Below are positions 21,062 through 34,157 of a stretch of 64,000 nucleotides of DNA, one piece after another. The stretch spans positions 434,001 to 498,000 of the forward strand of contig OZ251238.1 in the NCBI GenBank assembly GCA_965240325.2. The letters run 5' to 3'. Source of the stretch: Rebecca billardiae RCC1528. Lineage: Eukaryota > Haptophyta. The notes beneath the pieces are model-generated. The model saw nothing but the letters and a program-made list of their open reading frames with translations, had not been told where the DNA came from and did not search any database. Each line of letters starts with the position of its first letter. Position 1 is the first letter of the stretch. The position numbers were made by a program, and so were the translations under genes.

Positions 21062-24000
21062 ATGGCGGGGGCGGAGGCGTATGAGCTGCTCGAGCGTATC
21101 GGCACGGGGTCGTACGCGCAGGTCTTCCGCGCGCGCGCGCGCGCGCACGGCCACGACGTCGCCATCAAGATCCTGCCCCGGCCGCACGACGGCAACACGA
21201 GCGGGCTCGCGAGCCTGCAGGTCGAGATCGCGGCGCTGGAGAAGTGCCGCTCGGACTACGTCGTCGGCCTCTTCGCGGCGTTCGAGCACGACGGCTCGAT
21301 CTGGCTCGTCATGCAGTACTGCCTCACCTCCGTCTCCGACGTGATCCGCTCGAGCCCGTCGGGCAGGCTGCGCGAGGCGGATGTCGCGTGCGTGTGCCAC
21401 GGCACGCTGCGCGCGCTCGTGCACCTGCACGAGCTGCTCTTCATCCACCGCGACGTGAAGCCGCAGAACATCCTGATCTCACAGTCGTTCACGCCGCAGC
21501 TCGCCGACCTCGGCGTCTCCGCGCAGCTCTCGTCCGACGCGAGCCGGCGCGGCACCGTGATTGGCTCGCCGCTGTATCTCGCGCCCGAGATGATCATCGC
21601 GGGGAGCTACGACCAGCGGTGCGACGTGTGGTCGCTGGGGATCTCGGCGATCGAGATGGCCGAGGGCAAGCCGCCGCTCTCGCACATCAACCCGCCGCTC
21701 CGCGCGCTCTTCCTCATCCCGTCGCAGCCGGCGCCGACGCTCGACCCGGAGCGTGGCTGCCCTGACGGCGCGCCGTGGAGCGTCGCCTTCCACTCGGCGC
21801 TGGCGCGCTGCCTCGTGAAGGACCCGGACGAGCGGCCGCGCTCGGCGGAGCTGATGGAGGACCCGTGGTTCGGCGCCGCGCCCACCGAGCTCAGCCTCGA
21901 CGTGCGCGAGCGCGCGCACGCGCACGCCGACTCGCTGCGCACCGCGCACGGCTCCGCGGACGGCGCGTCCACGCACTCGTCGCTGCCCTCGACGGCGGGG
22001 ACGGGGACGATCGTGCACGGCACGCCGCCCACGGCGACGGAGGCGCGCGCCGGCGGCGCCGACCCGAACGGCACGCTGCGCGCGCTCGACGACGGCACGC
22101 AGCGCACGGTCATCATCCCCTGGCTCGGCGCGGCGCGCGAGGGCGAGACGCCGTCCACGTCGACGCTGCCGACGGTTGGCGGCGCGGGCGGCTACGGCGA
22201 GGGCGACGGGACGAGCACGGGCACGCTCACGGCGTCCGAGGCGGGCGCGCTCACCGCCACCCGCCTCGCCGCGCGCGGCCCCTCCTCCACCGGCACGAAC
22301 AGCCCGGCGGGCTCGGGCACGCTGCTGAGCGCCCTGAGCGGCCTCGGCAGCGCCGGCGGCGGCGGCGGCGGGCACAGCCTGCCACACAGCGGGTACAACT
22401 CGCTCACCGCGGGCTGGTCGGGCGCGATCGGCTCGGCGCTCGGGCTCACGGGGCCCGAGGCGGGCCGCGCGCCGGGCGATCCGCCACAGCCGCCGCCGCA
22501 CACCGCGTATGCGTGGGGCCAGCAGCAGCCGCCGCCGCAGCCGACGCCGACGCAGCCGCCGCCACCGCAGTCACGCCCGCCGCTGCCGCCCGCGCATCCG
22601 CTCTCGCGTGGCGCGCCCGGCCCCGCGCCGCCCGTGCCGCCGCGCGCCACCCTCCCGGGCGGCGAGGGCGAGGGCCCGCGCGAGCGCCCGAACGACCGCG
22701 CGCACCGCGCGAGCACCGACCCCATCTACTCGGACGACTTTGAGGACGCGGAGTCGGACGAGGACGATTCGAAGAGCGCGCGCTCGGCGGCGCTCTCGAC
22801 GTCGAGTGCAGAGCAGCCGCAGCCGCAGCCGCACGCGCCGCACCTGTCTGAATCCAAGTCCAGGGCGCCGTCGTGGCTCGCAGGCTTTGCGCGCCTCAGC
22901 CTGACTGACGAGGCGGCGGCCGCCGCGGCTGAGAAGCCGGATGCCGCGCGCGCCGCGGCCGCGCGCCCGGCCGCCGCCGCCGCCTCCGCCTTGCGCGAGC
23001 CCGCGGCGTGCGCGGGCGGCGCAGTTGTTGGGGCGGGCGCGGGCGCGGGCGCGGCGGCGAGCAGGCCGACGCCCGACGCGGCCGCCGCCGGCTCGGCAGG
23101 CGGCGGTGCAGGCAGCTCTGGCCCGGCCTCGCCCAGCGCGGCGGAGAGTTCCGGGAAAGGTCGCAAGGGGCGCAAGGCGAGGCGCAACCGGAGCCGACAT
23201 GCGTCGGCCGCCGCCGCGCCCGCGCACGCCGCCGCGGCGGCGGCCGCCGCCGCCGCCGTCTCGCCGCCTGCGCTGAGCGACGCGGACTCGGTCGAGGCGG
23301 TCTCGCTCGCCGCGCTGCGCCGCGCGTGCGCGCAGCGCCGAATGCAGCCGGCGGAGGCCGACGCGACGGCGCACGCCGTGGCCGAGCTCGGCGGCTTCGA
23401 GGGAACGCCCGCGCACGGCGGCGGCGGCGGCGGCTCCGCGGCGGATGGCGGCGCGGCGCCGGGCGTCTCTTGGCTGCGGCAGCACGAGCTGGCCTGCCAG
23501 CAGCTCGGCAACGGCCCGTCATTGAGCGCGCTCGTCGACGCCACGCTCAACTGCGCGCTGCTGGCGCGCGAGGGCCAGACGCCTGACGCGACGAGCCCGC
23601 TGCGCGGCGGCGCGCCGGGCGGCGGCGCGGCGGCGGGCATGGCCGCCGTCGGCGGCTGGTTCGCTGCGTTCGGCGGCGGCGGCGGCAGCGGCGGTGCGGC
23701 GGCGGCGGGCCGCGCGCGGATGGGCGCGGAGGCCGCGGCCTCGCTCGCGCGCGTGCTCGCCCAGGTGATCGGCGACGAGGGCGCGGCCGCGGTCAGCGTC
23801 GAGCAGGTGCGGACGTGCGTGCTGCCTGCGCTGCGCCCGCTGCTCACACACGAGCACGGCGCCGTGCAGGCGGCCGCGCTCGAGGTGCTGCTGGCGTGCC
23901 ACCCGACGATCGACGCGCTCGCAGAGCACAGCCGCACGCCGTCCGCGCACGACTCGCCCGGCCGCGGCCCCGCGCTCGCCGACGGCGCGGCCGCCATGTT

Positions 24001-25048
24001 TGGCGCCGGCGGCGGCGACGGCGCGGCCGCCATGTTTGGCGCCGGCGGCGGCGTGGGCTCGCTCAGCGCGACGGTGCGCGAGTTCCTCGCGCCCGCGTGC
24101 GGAGGCATGATGTACGGCGGCGGCGCCGCCGACTCGGAGGCCGGCGCCGAGCGCGCGGCGGCGGAGGAGGAGGAGGAGGAGGCGTCCGTGGCGCCGGAGT
24201 GCCGCGCGGCCGGCCGGCGCCACTCGCTCCGAGCGCTCGAGATCGCGCGGGAGACGGGCATGGACGCCGAGCTCGCGTCCTACGCGGCCCACCTCGGCAT
24301 CGAGCCTCGCGCAGAGCCGCAGCTGCTGTGGCTCGCGCAGGTGGCGGAGCGGGTCTCACGGGATGGCCTGCTGCCGCCGGGCTGGGTGCTGCGCCAGGCG
24401 CCGGGCGGGGAGGTGTACTACGAGAACACCGCGCTCGCGCAGCACACGCGCACGCACCCGCAGCACGAGCCCCTCGCGCGCCTCGCCAGCCTGCTGCGCG
24501 CCGCGGGGCAGGGCCAGGCAGAGGTTGGTGCCTTTGACGCGCGCTGGAGCGCCGCCGAGCTCGCCGGCACCGTCTGCTCCGCCCTCGTCGAGGCGGGCAA
24601 GCTCGACGGCTCGCACGCCGTGCGGCTGCGCGAGCGGCAGCGCTCGATCGCCGACCGCTTCGAGCTGTGCGGCCTCGACGGCGCGCGGCTCGCGCAGCTC
24701 AACGCGCGCTCACTCGAGGTCGCTGTGCGCGACGCAATGGACGGCGACGCCAAGCAGGACGAGGTACTCGGCGTGCTGCTGCAGATGCTGCCCGCGTCCG
24801 CGCGCGACGTGGACGTGGGGCACCTCTCCTGGCACGGCACGCTGTCGAGCGAGGAGGCGCGCGAGGTCACGCAGCGATACGTCGAGCTCGAGCGCGCGCG
24901 CGCGGCGAGCGAGACCGGCGGCGCGGAAGCGGCGGCCTCGCCCGTGCGCGCCGCGGCAAATGGCGTGGCTGCGGGGGGCTCGCGGCGCGGCAGCAAGTCC
25001 GCTGCAAACGGCGGCGCGCCGCCGCGCGCCGCGAGCCGCAAGCTGTGA
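21062..25048 (+). CDS. STE20/MST-like Ser/Thr protein kinase with C-terminal WW domain
   Basis: A single-exon protein of 1328 residues. The kinase domain spans about residues 6-283. It has the glycine loop IGTGSYAQVF (13-22), ATP-binding Lys36 in VAIKIL, HRD at 129-131 with DVKPQN, DLG instead of DFG at 149-151, and an activation segment GTVIGSPLYLAPE ending at 176. CLTSVSDVIR after the hinge is typical of the MST/Hippo branch of STE20 kinases. A long disordered region rich in Gly, Ala, Pro and Ser follows (about 300-780), then an Ala-rich helical region that could form ARM-type repeats. A WW domain lies near residues 1103-1135 (LPPGWVLRQAPGGEVYYENT). The WW domain should bind Pro-rich motifs. 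All catalytic residues are present, so it should be active. WW on the kinase itself is unlike animal Hippo kinases. Substrates are unknown. Confidence 0.82.
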   Translation: MAGAEAYELLERIGTGSYAQVFRARARAHGHDVAIKILPRPHDGNTSGLASLQVEIAALEKCRSDYVVGLFAAFEHDGSIWLVMQYCLTSVSDVIRSSPSGRLREADVACVCHGTLRALVHLHELLFIHRDVKPQNILISQSFTPQLADLGVSAQLSSDASRRGTVIGSPLYLAPEMIIAGSYDQRCDVWSLGISAIEMAEGKPPLSHINPPLRALFLIPSQPAPTLDPERGCPDGAPWSVAFHSALARCLVKDPDERPRSAELMEDPWFGAAPTELSLDVRERAHAHADSLRTAHGSADGASTHSSLPSTAGTGTIVHGTPPTATEARAGGADPNGTLRALDDGTQRTVIIPWLGAAREGETPSTSTLPTVGGAGGYGEGDGTSTGTLTASEAGALTATRLAARGPSSTGTNSPAGSGTLLSALSGLGSAGGGGGGHSLPHSGYNSLTAGWSGAIGSALGLTGPEAGRAPGDPPQPPPHTAYAWGQQQPPPQPTPTQPPPPQSRPPLPPAHPLSRGAPGPAPPVPPRATLPGGEGEGPRERPNDRAHRASTDPIYSDDFEDAESDEDDSKSARSAALSTSSAEQPQPQPHAPHLSESKSRAPSWLAGFARLSLTDEAAAAAAEKPDAARAAAARPAAAAASALREPAACAGGAVVGAGAGAGAAASRPTPDAAAAGSAGGGAGSSGPASPSAAESSGKGRKGRKARRNRSRHASAAAAPAHAAAAAAAAAAVSPPALSDADSVEAVSLAALRRACAQRRMQPAEADATAHAVAELGGFEGTPAHGGGGGGSAADGGAAPGVSWLRQHELACQQLGNGPSLSALVDATLNCALLAREGQTPDATSPLRGGAPGGGAAAGMAAVGGWFAAFGGGGGSGGAAAAGRARMGAEAAASLARVLAQVIGDEGAAAVSVEQVRTCVLPALRPLLTHEHGAVQAAALEVLLACHPTIDALAEHSRTPSAHDSPGRGPALADGAAAMFGAGGGDGAAAMFGAGGGVGSLSATVREFLAPACGGMMYGGGAADSEAGAERAAAEEEEEEASVAPECRAAGRRHSLRALEIARETGMDAELASYAAHLGIEPRAEPQLLWLAQVAERVSRDGLLPPGWVLRQAPGGEVYYENTALAQHTRTHPQHEPLARLASLLRAAGQGQAEVGAFDARWSAAELAGTVCSALVEAGKLDGSHAVRLRERQRSIADRFELCGLDGARLAQLNARSLEVAVRDAMDGDAKQDEVLGVLLQMLPASARDVDVGHLSWHGTLSSEEAREVTQRYVELERARAASETGGAEAAASPVRAAANGVAAGGSRRGSKSAANGGAPPRAASRKL
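24356..24480 (+). other. WW domain coding segment
   Basis: Encodes GWVLRQAPGGEVYYENTALA within the kinase protein: first Trp, then the GxxYYxN core and a following His/Thr stretch. The second WW-signature Trp is not obvious; the Thr-His-Pro segment occupies its place. Confidence 0.6.
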
Positions 25049-25320
25049 CGAGCCAGTGGCACAGCAAGCCGGCTCGTTGAGCATCGCCGCGTCCGTGAGA
25101 GGTGGAGCACGCCGTGCCGGCCGCGGGCGCGGGACGGGCCGCGCGGCCAACGCAACGGGCGGCCTCATTGGAGCCCTCGTCAGACCGACAGACCGGTCAC
25201 GGTGAGACGACCTGACAGTGTCAGTGACACCCGGTATGGACTATGGTACGGGCTTGAATTTCGTATCGTCATCAGATGCCGCCAGCATATATAAGCAGCA
25301 GCGCCAGCCGACGTATATTA

Positions 25321-25380
<60 letters not shown>

Positions 25381-26417
25381 CCTTGACCTTGCGTACGCAA
25401 CCAACTGCCTGGATGCGGCAGGCGCATACTTACATAACACAGACACTCCTTGGGATTTTCTAGTTGTCGTGGAATACGTTGCAGCCCACCGCAGGCTGCA
25501 GTGGGGCACAACGGGCAGCGACCAAAAGCAGGCGGGAGCGCGAGATCGTCGTCGCGAGCACTTGGCACGAGGGCAGCTGCTGCGAAACCGAGCACGCAGC
25601 TGACAGCTGGCCAGAGGGCTTGGGAGAGGGAATCTGGCAGCTGGCTTGCCCGAGCAGCGTGCGCGTGTCACCGAGATCGAATCTGCGGTAACTTGGATGA
25701 GCCTCCTTGATGAGCGGACACGGCTGGCATACTGCAGCTTTGTCACCGTCCAATAAGCATAGAAGATGAATACGACCGCTGCCGGCCATTTGTACTCCAG
25801 GTACCCCCATCAATGTATGATCGACCGGCTGTAGATGAGAAAGCCAATCGATGAGCTGGAATATTGCTGGGCGACCGAGTTCGTCGTCATTGATGCATCA
25901 TAGAGGCGTGTATGATGCTTATTATGGCGGGAATGGTGAGCGCGCTTGTGGTGGTTGCTCCGCCAGAACGATGAATCGTTTGTATCTGCCGTGCTGTAGT
26001 CGAGCAGGTGTAGCGCGCTTCACCAGCGGTCGAGGCCGGCTCAGCTGGAGGCGCGGGGTGCCGAGGCAAGGGGCTGCAGCAAGCGGGCGACGGTGCGTCG
26101 AGGTCGATAATAGCCAATTGGATCGTGGCCCTGAAGCTTAGTACGACGCAGCGGGCAGGGCAAAGTCGATCGGCGGGTAGTATGGCCACGTACTTCTCGC
26201 CAGCGGACACAATCGATTATTGTGCCAATAACACCACATATACGCCGTCGATATATATACGTACGAATATCAATATATATGATACGGAGTACGACGTATA
26301 CGTCGTATATATATACTACGCCGCCACTGACTACGACCGCGACTGATTGGTAGGCCGGCGGTAGCTTGGACTTCATCCGACTTGGAGTTGCTGTTGGAGT
26401 GCGTCGTCATCGAGTCG
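25049..26417. other. Intergenic DNA with AT microsatellite
   Basis: No supported gene. It holds an (AT)n tract at 25324-25372 and TA-rich DNA near 26240-26320. The intervening frames do not look coding. Confidence 0.5.
25324..25372 (+). repeat. (AT)n microsatellite
   Basis: About 24 AT dinucleotides ending in a short GT run. Confidence 0.95.
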
Positions 26418-27386
26418 TCATTCATCCACGGCGATGTCACCAACCTGCCACTCGACCGCGGCGCGGAAGCGCAGGCGCGACAGCGCCGGCATCACGTCGG
26501 CCTGGCCTTGGATCGCAGCCGCCAGGAGCAGCCACTGCGCCGACGCAAAGCCGTTGCCCACCGGCAAGTTTGCCGTCCTCACCGCCTGCGCTGCGCGCTG
26601 CGAGAGACCGGGCACACAGGCGGCACACCACGCCGCCGTCACGGCGAGCGCAACGTCATGCACGGACTCGACGTCGTCCGAGCCCGCCTCGCACGGGGAG
26701 AGGATGCTGTCGGGCGCGTCGACGTACGCCATGTGCCCGGCGTGCTTGAGGTACGCGAGCAGCCGTGGCGTGTGCGTGCGCGCGAGCGCGGCGTAGAAGC
26801 TCGCATAGTTGGAGCCTTTCGGCGCGCACTCGCCCCCGTCCGCCCCCGAGCCCAGGATGGCGGTCGGCACGCGCAACGCCTCGAGCTGCGGGAGCGTCGT
26901 GTTCGATTCGAAGGGCGTCGCGTCGACTGGGTCGAGGAGAACCATCGCCGCGACCGGGCGCGAGCTCGACGCCGCGGCTAGGACGCACTCCTTGGCGCCG
27001 CGGCTGTGCCCGACCAGCAGCAGCGGCGTGTCTGCCGAGGCACCCAGCCGGCTGGCCTCCTGCTCGGCGAGCCGGAGCGCGCCAGAAGCACCCGCGCCGA
27101 GCTCCGTCGGGTGGCGCAAGCTCGAGCCGTCGTTGTACAGCACAGTGGGAACATTCAGCTCGTCGAGCAAGTAGGCAAACGGGATGTACTGCTCTTCAGG
27201 CAGCAGGAAGCCCGACACGACGACAGCGAGCGCGGCAGGCGAGCCGCCCGCCGCTGCCGGGCTGGCCGGACTGGCGAGAGCGGGCGGGTACCTGCCCGAC
27301 GAAGTGAGCGTCGTCGACGTGACGGCTGCGGCAGCGCGAAGAATGGCCTGCCGGCGGGTGCCGGCGCCAGCGGTGGCGCCGCCCAT
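26418..27386 (-). CDS. Chlorophyllase-like alpha/beta hydrolase
   Basis: A single-exon 322-residue protein. The alpha/beta-hydrolase fold is shown by AVVVSGFLLPEEQYIPFAYL, the nucleophile elbow LLLVGHSRGAKE with Ser128, the acid strand VLLDPVDATPF (Asp152 or Asp155) and a late His218 in LKHAGHMAYVD. The GHSRG elbow followed by a hydrophobic strand ending LDPVD is the pattern of chlorophyllase and related lipase-like proteins. Chlorophyllases hydrolyse the phytol ester of chlorophyll; algal homologues may act on other esters. The first 45 residues are Ala/Thr/Ser-rich with arginines and may be an organelle-targeting leader, though no clear signal peptide is visible. The catalytic triad is complete, so an active esterase is expected. 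The exact substrate is inference. Confidence 0.7.
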   Translation of the reverse strand: MGGATAGAGTRRQAILRAAAAVTSTTLTSSGRYPPALASPASPAAAGGSPAALAVVVSGFLLPEEQYIPFAYLLDELNVPTVLYNDGSSLRHPTELGAGASGALRLAEQEASRLGASADTPLLLVGHSRGAKECVLAAASSSRPVAAMVLLDPVDATPFESNTTLPQLEALRVPTAILGSGADGGECAPKGSNYASFYAALARTHTPRLLAYLKHAGHMAYVDAPDSILSPCEAGSDDVESVHDVALAVTAAWCAACVPGLSQRAAQAVRTANLPVGNGFASAQWLLLAAAIQGQADVMPALSRLRFRAAVEWQVGDIAVDE

Positions 27387-27853
27387 CGCGTGCAGTCGCG
27401 CGCGGTCCTGGACTGCCTGAGCTTCCGCTTGTCAGCTGTGTGCGTCTCTCAAGTCTTACAGCCGTACTGTATTCTAATGTTCTTAGTTATGTGCAAACTG
27501 TACTCGCGCTGTACAGTAAGTAATGACGCAGTTCCATGCGCAGTTTGTCGATCGACGCGCCGGAACAGCCGCTCCGCTCCGGCTCAGATCGAGAGGCCAG
27601 ACCGAGACTGGCTGCCGGCCGGCCAGTCGGCTGGCTACGCAGTAGCACGCGTACTGTGCTCTGATGTCGCGTAGTCTCAGCAGTGACAATGACTACAGCA
27701 ATGTTGTCATCGTGTCAGGTGTACGTCCGTCGGGGCTCGGGCCGGGGGTCGGACCAGCACTCGGACCTGCTGACCTTGGACTGGTGGCCACCGGCGGCGC
27801 AGGCACCCGCCCGACCGCCCCGTCCGTCGCTCGCCATCGGATGGCATTCGCCA
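27387..27853. other. Intergenic DNA, possible degenerate retrotransposon tail
   Basis: No gene seen. Bases 27416-27470 contain CTGCCTGAGCT and AGCTGTGTGCGTCTCT, which occur adjacent in the 3' end of the retrotransposon family at 39.5 kb. This may be a very short degenerate copy. Confidence 0.3.
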
Positions 27854-30749
<2,896 letters not shown>

Positions 30750-30909
30750 GCTTCGTGCGGCTGCGGGGAGCTACTCTCGGCGAGGTGACTTGGCCGTCAC
30801 CTCGCATCGGCAGTGATCAGTGAGCAGCAGCTTTCGGGGCGATGCCCCCGGAACACGCTCAGCGTCCGTGGGTGCCAGCCCTGCACAGCCTCGTGCTCGC
30901 ATCGGCGCC
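30750..30909. promoter_or_regulatory. Putative bidirectional promoter
   Basis: A 160-bp gap between divergent start codons of the GMC oxidoreductase and the uS2-like gene. The assignment rests on arrangement only. Confidence 0.35.
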
Positions 30910-31800
30910 ATGCTGCTGCGCCGCGTCGCGCTCGGGGGCGCGTCGACGTGGCTGCGCGCGCCGCGCGCGTGGGGCGGCGCGCCGCGCCGCGCCGCGCGCT
31001 CGGCGTCGAGCGCGCCCCGCGACGCGCCCGCCGGCACCTCCGACACTGCCGCCGCCGCCGCCGCCGATTCGACGGGCGGCGCGGCGGCGGACGCGGATCG
31101 CGAGGCGCGCGTGTACGAGCGCGCGTTCGCCAACTTCCTGCGCAAGCGCGCCGAGGCGTACGCCGCGCTGAGCCCGCCGCCGGACGAGCGCGAGCTGCTC
31201 GCCAAGCACCGCGAGCCCGTCGTGCGCATCTGGGAGCAGCTCTTCGCCATGCGCCAGCTGCCCGACCTGGTGGTCTGTCTGAGTGCCTCGCCCGACGTCG
31301 TGCGCGAGTGCGGCAAGATGCGCATCCCCGTGGTCTCGCCCGTGGACATGAAGCACGCGCCGGACGGCGTGACGTACCCGATCGTCGCCTCCGCCGAGGC
31401 CACCGGCGTGCAGGCCGACATGCTCCGCATCTACCGCGAGGCCGTGCGGCTGGGCAACGCGGACGCGCTGCGGCGGCGCCGGCCTTCGCGGACGCACCGA
31501 CTGCTGGCGGCGGCGGGCGCGGGGCAGCGCGCGGAGCTGGCGGCGGCGCGGCGCGCGTGGGCGGCGGCGCGCGAGCAAGACGCGGTGCAGCGCCGCGTCT
31601 TCGAGGTCGCCAACACGCAGCACACGCCCCGCGGCGGCAAGGTCGCCTTCCCCGACGCGGCGAAGCGCGCTGCGTTCCGCGCGCGCGCGGTGCGGCGCGC
31701 GGTCGCGGCAGAGGCGCAGAGCGCGGCGCAGCGCGCGCGCGCGGGCGGGTTCTCGACGGCGGCGCGGCGCGGCAGGAGCGGGGCGCCGCGCTCCTCCTGA
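30910..31800 (+). CDS. Possible mitochondrial ribosomal protein uS2-like
   Basis: A single-exon protein of 296 residues from the ATG at 30910; an upstream in-frame ATG at 30820 exists. I chose 30910 because it starts a classic presequence (MLLRRVALGGASTWLRAPRA, rich in Arg, Ser and Ala with no acid). The core contains LPDLVVCLSASPDVVRECGK, IPVVSPVDMKHAPDGVTYPI and EATGVQADMLRIYREAV. This order (a predicted strand with PDL, then IPxVxxVD, then YPI) resembles the C-terminal half of ribosomal protein uS2. The N-terminal half of uS2 is not recognisable, and the C-terminal third is Ala/Arg-rich. If correct it is a small-subunit mitoribosome component. The identification is tentative; it could be another Rossmann-like mitochondrial protein. 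Confidence 0.5.
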   Translation: MLLRRVALGGASTWLRAPRAWGGAPRRAARSASSAPRDAPAGTSDTAAAAAADSTGGAAADADREARVYERAFANFLRKRAEAYAALSPPPDERELLAKHREPVVRIWEQLFAMRQLPDLVVCLSASPDVVRECGKMRIPVVSPVDMKHAPDGVTYPIVASAEATGVQADMLRIYREAVRLGNADALRRRRPSRTHRLLAAAGAGQRAELAAARRAWAAAREQDAVQRRVFEVANTQHTPRGGKVAFPDAAKRAAFRARAVRRAVAAEAQSAAQRARAGGFSTAARRGRSGAPRSS

Positions 31801-32256
31801 AGCCCGCGCCGCGCCGCGGCGTGGCGCCGCACGGCGCCGGCACGACCCCTTCTGACTCGACACTGACGCCGTCACGGCAGCGAGGTGGCCCCTGGGCCTG
31901 GCACGCACTCCCTGCAGTCACGGCAGTGTTCAATAACGCACGTGTACTCATTCAATGAGTACACGACGCATCGTCACCTACGAATCAGCCGCATCGTCAC
32001 CATCGTGTGACCGCGACCAGTCGACGACGCCATCGCGGAAGCGCCCGACGAGCCGTGACGAACTGCGTCTGCCGATAGAATCCTCGATCATCCAGTGATG
32101 ATGAGCAGACCAGTCATCCACCGACTACAGTAGTCGACTACCGAGGCCACCCGGCGAAAGAGGAAAACGTAGCAACCGACCCATCCGACCTCAAAGGTAT
32201 TGACACCGCGGTCGGCAGTGCCGCTTTTCGTCGTCACGGCTCGTCGGGCGCCCGCG
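31801..32256. other. Intergenic DNA without a supported gene
   Basis: Mixed composition, no exon-like frame, no long repeat. Confidence 0.4.
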
Positions 32257-32772
32257 ATGGCGTCGTCGACTGCTGGTCGCGGTCACACGATGGTGACCAT
32301 GCGGCTTGAGCACTTGGTGGAGCTACTGCAGGAGCGCGACGATGAACGGCGCGGCGAGCTAGCCGTGGCGCTCGCTGAGCGTGACCACGCGCGCGCGCGC
32401 CTCGCGGGCGCCACGATCTACGACCCGGTGCGGGACAGGGACCGCGGCACCATTGCGGCAAACACGGCGCTCAACGTCGACGCGGAGCGAGCTAACCACG
32501 CGAAGCGCATGGGCATGCTCGAGCACTGGAAGCAACAGCTCGCCTCCGCAGACGAGGAGCAGCGCGTGCTCGCCGCGCGCACGGATCATAAGCTCGGCCT
32601 GTACCCGCTGCATCCTCAATCCAAGCAGCCGCCTGGCCCCGCTGGCAAGCCCCCTGAGCACAGGCCAGCCTCCGACTCGCGCTCATCCACGCCTCCCCGG
32701 CGGACCTCGGACTCGCGCAGAGGATCGAACAGCTCGGGACACGCAGTGAACACAGGGCACGCCTCCAGCTGA
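32257..32772 (+). CDS. Hypothetical helical protein
   Basis: A 171-residue frame from the ATG at 32257; an in-frame ATG lies 57 bases upstream. The N-terminal half is a predicted charged helix (LEHLVELLQERDDERRGELA, then ALAERDHARARL). A conserved-looking middle follows with TIAANTALNVDAERANHAKR and LEHWKQQLASADEEQRVLA. The C-terminal third is disordered and rich in Pro and Ser. The composition is not the arginine-rich pattern of shadow frames, and the helices look genuine. I do not recognise the family. Confidence 0.5.
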   Translation: MASSTAGRGHTMVTMRLEHLVELLQERDDERRGELAVALAERDHARARLAGATIYDPVRDRDRGTIAANTALNVDAERANHAKRMGMLEHWKQQLASADEEQRVLAARTDHKLGLYPLHPQSKQPPGPAGKPPEHRPASDSRSSTPPRRTSDSRRGSNSSGHAVNTGHASS

Positions 32773-33845
32773 GCTGTCCAGCAGCGGCAACCGGGACCGA
32801 AGCGGCCAATGCGCCGGCCGACGGCCGTGCCGCGCGGCTTTTCGGTTTCCTTCCGACGGTCAGAACGACGTGAATCATATGTGTACTACGATGATACAGT
32901 GACGACAGTCTCAGGTGTCACTGATGATATATATTTAACGACGTGGCAGCATCGGACAAGCGTCAGGCTCAGAGTGCAACAGACACTGATGATATATATA
33001 TATATGTGGTCCTACCGGGCGGGGCGGCGTCGGCTCGGTCCACATCATCGGATGATCGCAGTCGTCCGTTACCCTCTCAGACTCAGTATTCAGTAAACAG
33101 ATCCCGCCGTTACAGACTGCGACTCCACGGGTACTATCCGGCCGTGAAGAGACTGACGAATTAGTTATTAGAGAGCTTCCGATGATTGCCTCTATCTAAG
33201 ATGATGACAATTCGTCGCACGTACATATTATTTGTCTGACTACTGCCATCGGACTTCATCATCTGCGCTGGCAGCTGGCTGAGTCTGATTATATTTATGA
33301 GACTGCCGAAGCGCATCGTCGGCAGCTCTGAGTGAGCGCGCTCAGCGCATCGTCCCGTCTCCTGAGCACAGAGCAGGGCTGGGAATTCGTCAGTACAGTG
33401 ACCATCATCACGGTGTGTCGTCACGGCTGCCCAACGGCAACAGGCCGGCCGTGATCTTACACGTGACATCACGTGACGAGTCCGGCCCAGGGGGGGGGTG
33501 GTGGTGGTGGTGGGGGGGGGGGGTTCCGAGGGGTCCCCCCCGGGGCCCCGCCCGCCGCGGGCCCGAGGCCGAGGCGACGAATTGTTTTGGGCAGCCTATA
33601 TATATATTTGGGAGCAGTGACGATGATGAGTGAATTATGAATGACGACGATGATGAATAATCTGAATGAATATCGAAATAGTCTGGCTCGGTAGCTTACA
33701 GACTTAGTCATCACTGACGATTACTCATGAAGAGCGCGATTAGACAGCTGCACTCCGACTAGTCGCGGTCAGCACCCCCGTCTTTGAATAGGTACCTGCA
33801 TGAGGCTCGCCTGCCGAGCCATCAACTTGGCCAGCTCGCGCGCAC
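32773..33845. other. Intergenic DNA with G-rich tract and TA runs
   Basis: No supported gene. It includes TA-rich patches near 32990 and 33597, two close TCACGTGA sites near 33460-33475, and a G-rich tract at 33487-33540. Confidence 0.5.
33487..33540 (+). repeat. Poly-G/GGT tract
   Basis: Several runs of 8-12 G separated by GGT repeats, then C-rich sequence. It could form a G-quadruplex on the plus strand. Confidence 0.8.
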
Positions 33846-34022
33846 TCACTCACCTTCAGCGGCCCGGGCCGCGCGTGGCCATTTTAGTGGTGCGCTCGAG
33901 GATGGGATCGGGCGCGCCTTGCCCAGCTGGCGCTCCCCCGGCTTGAGGCGCTTCTTCTCACGCGCCGCCTCCGCGCTCGGCGCGCCCGCCTCCGCGCTCG
34001 GCGCGTCCGCCACGGCGCTCAT
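33846..34022 (-). CDS. Possible small basic protein or exon
   Basis: A 58-residue frame with two PSAEAGA-type repeats, then a basic segment (AREKKRLKPGERQLGKARPI) ending PLKWPRAARAAEGE. A GTGAGT donor-like sequence sits near the stop, so this may be a first exon of something longer. No family recognised. Low confidence. Confidence 0.25.
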   Translation of the reverse strand: MSAVADAPSAEAGAPSAEAAREKKRLKPGERQLGKARPIPSSSAPLKWPRAARAAEGE

Positions 34023-34157
34023 CCGACTGCGGCCGCGAACCCGCCTTGGCTCGTCGAGGACTCTCGGCGAGTCGGCGCGCCCCCGCGCAGGCGTGCACTG
34101 CCCCGGCCTCGGGCCCGGGGGCTGTCCGGGTGCACACCATGACTACCGGACTGCTGT

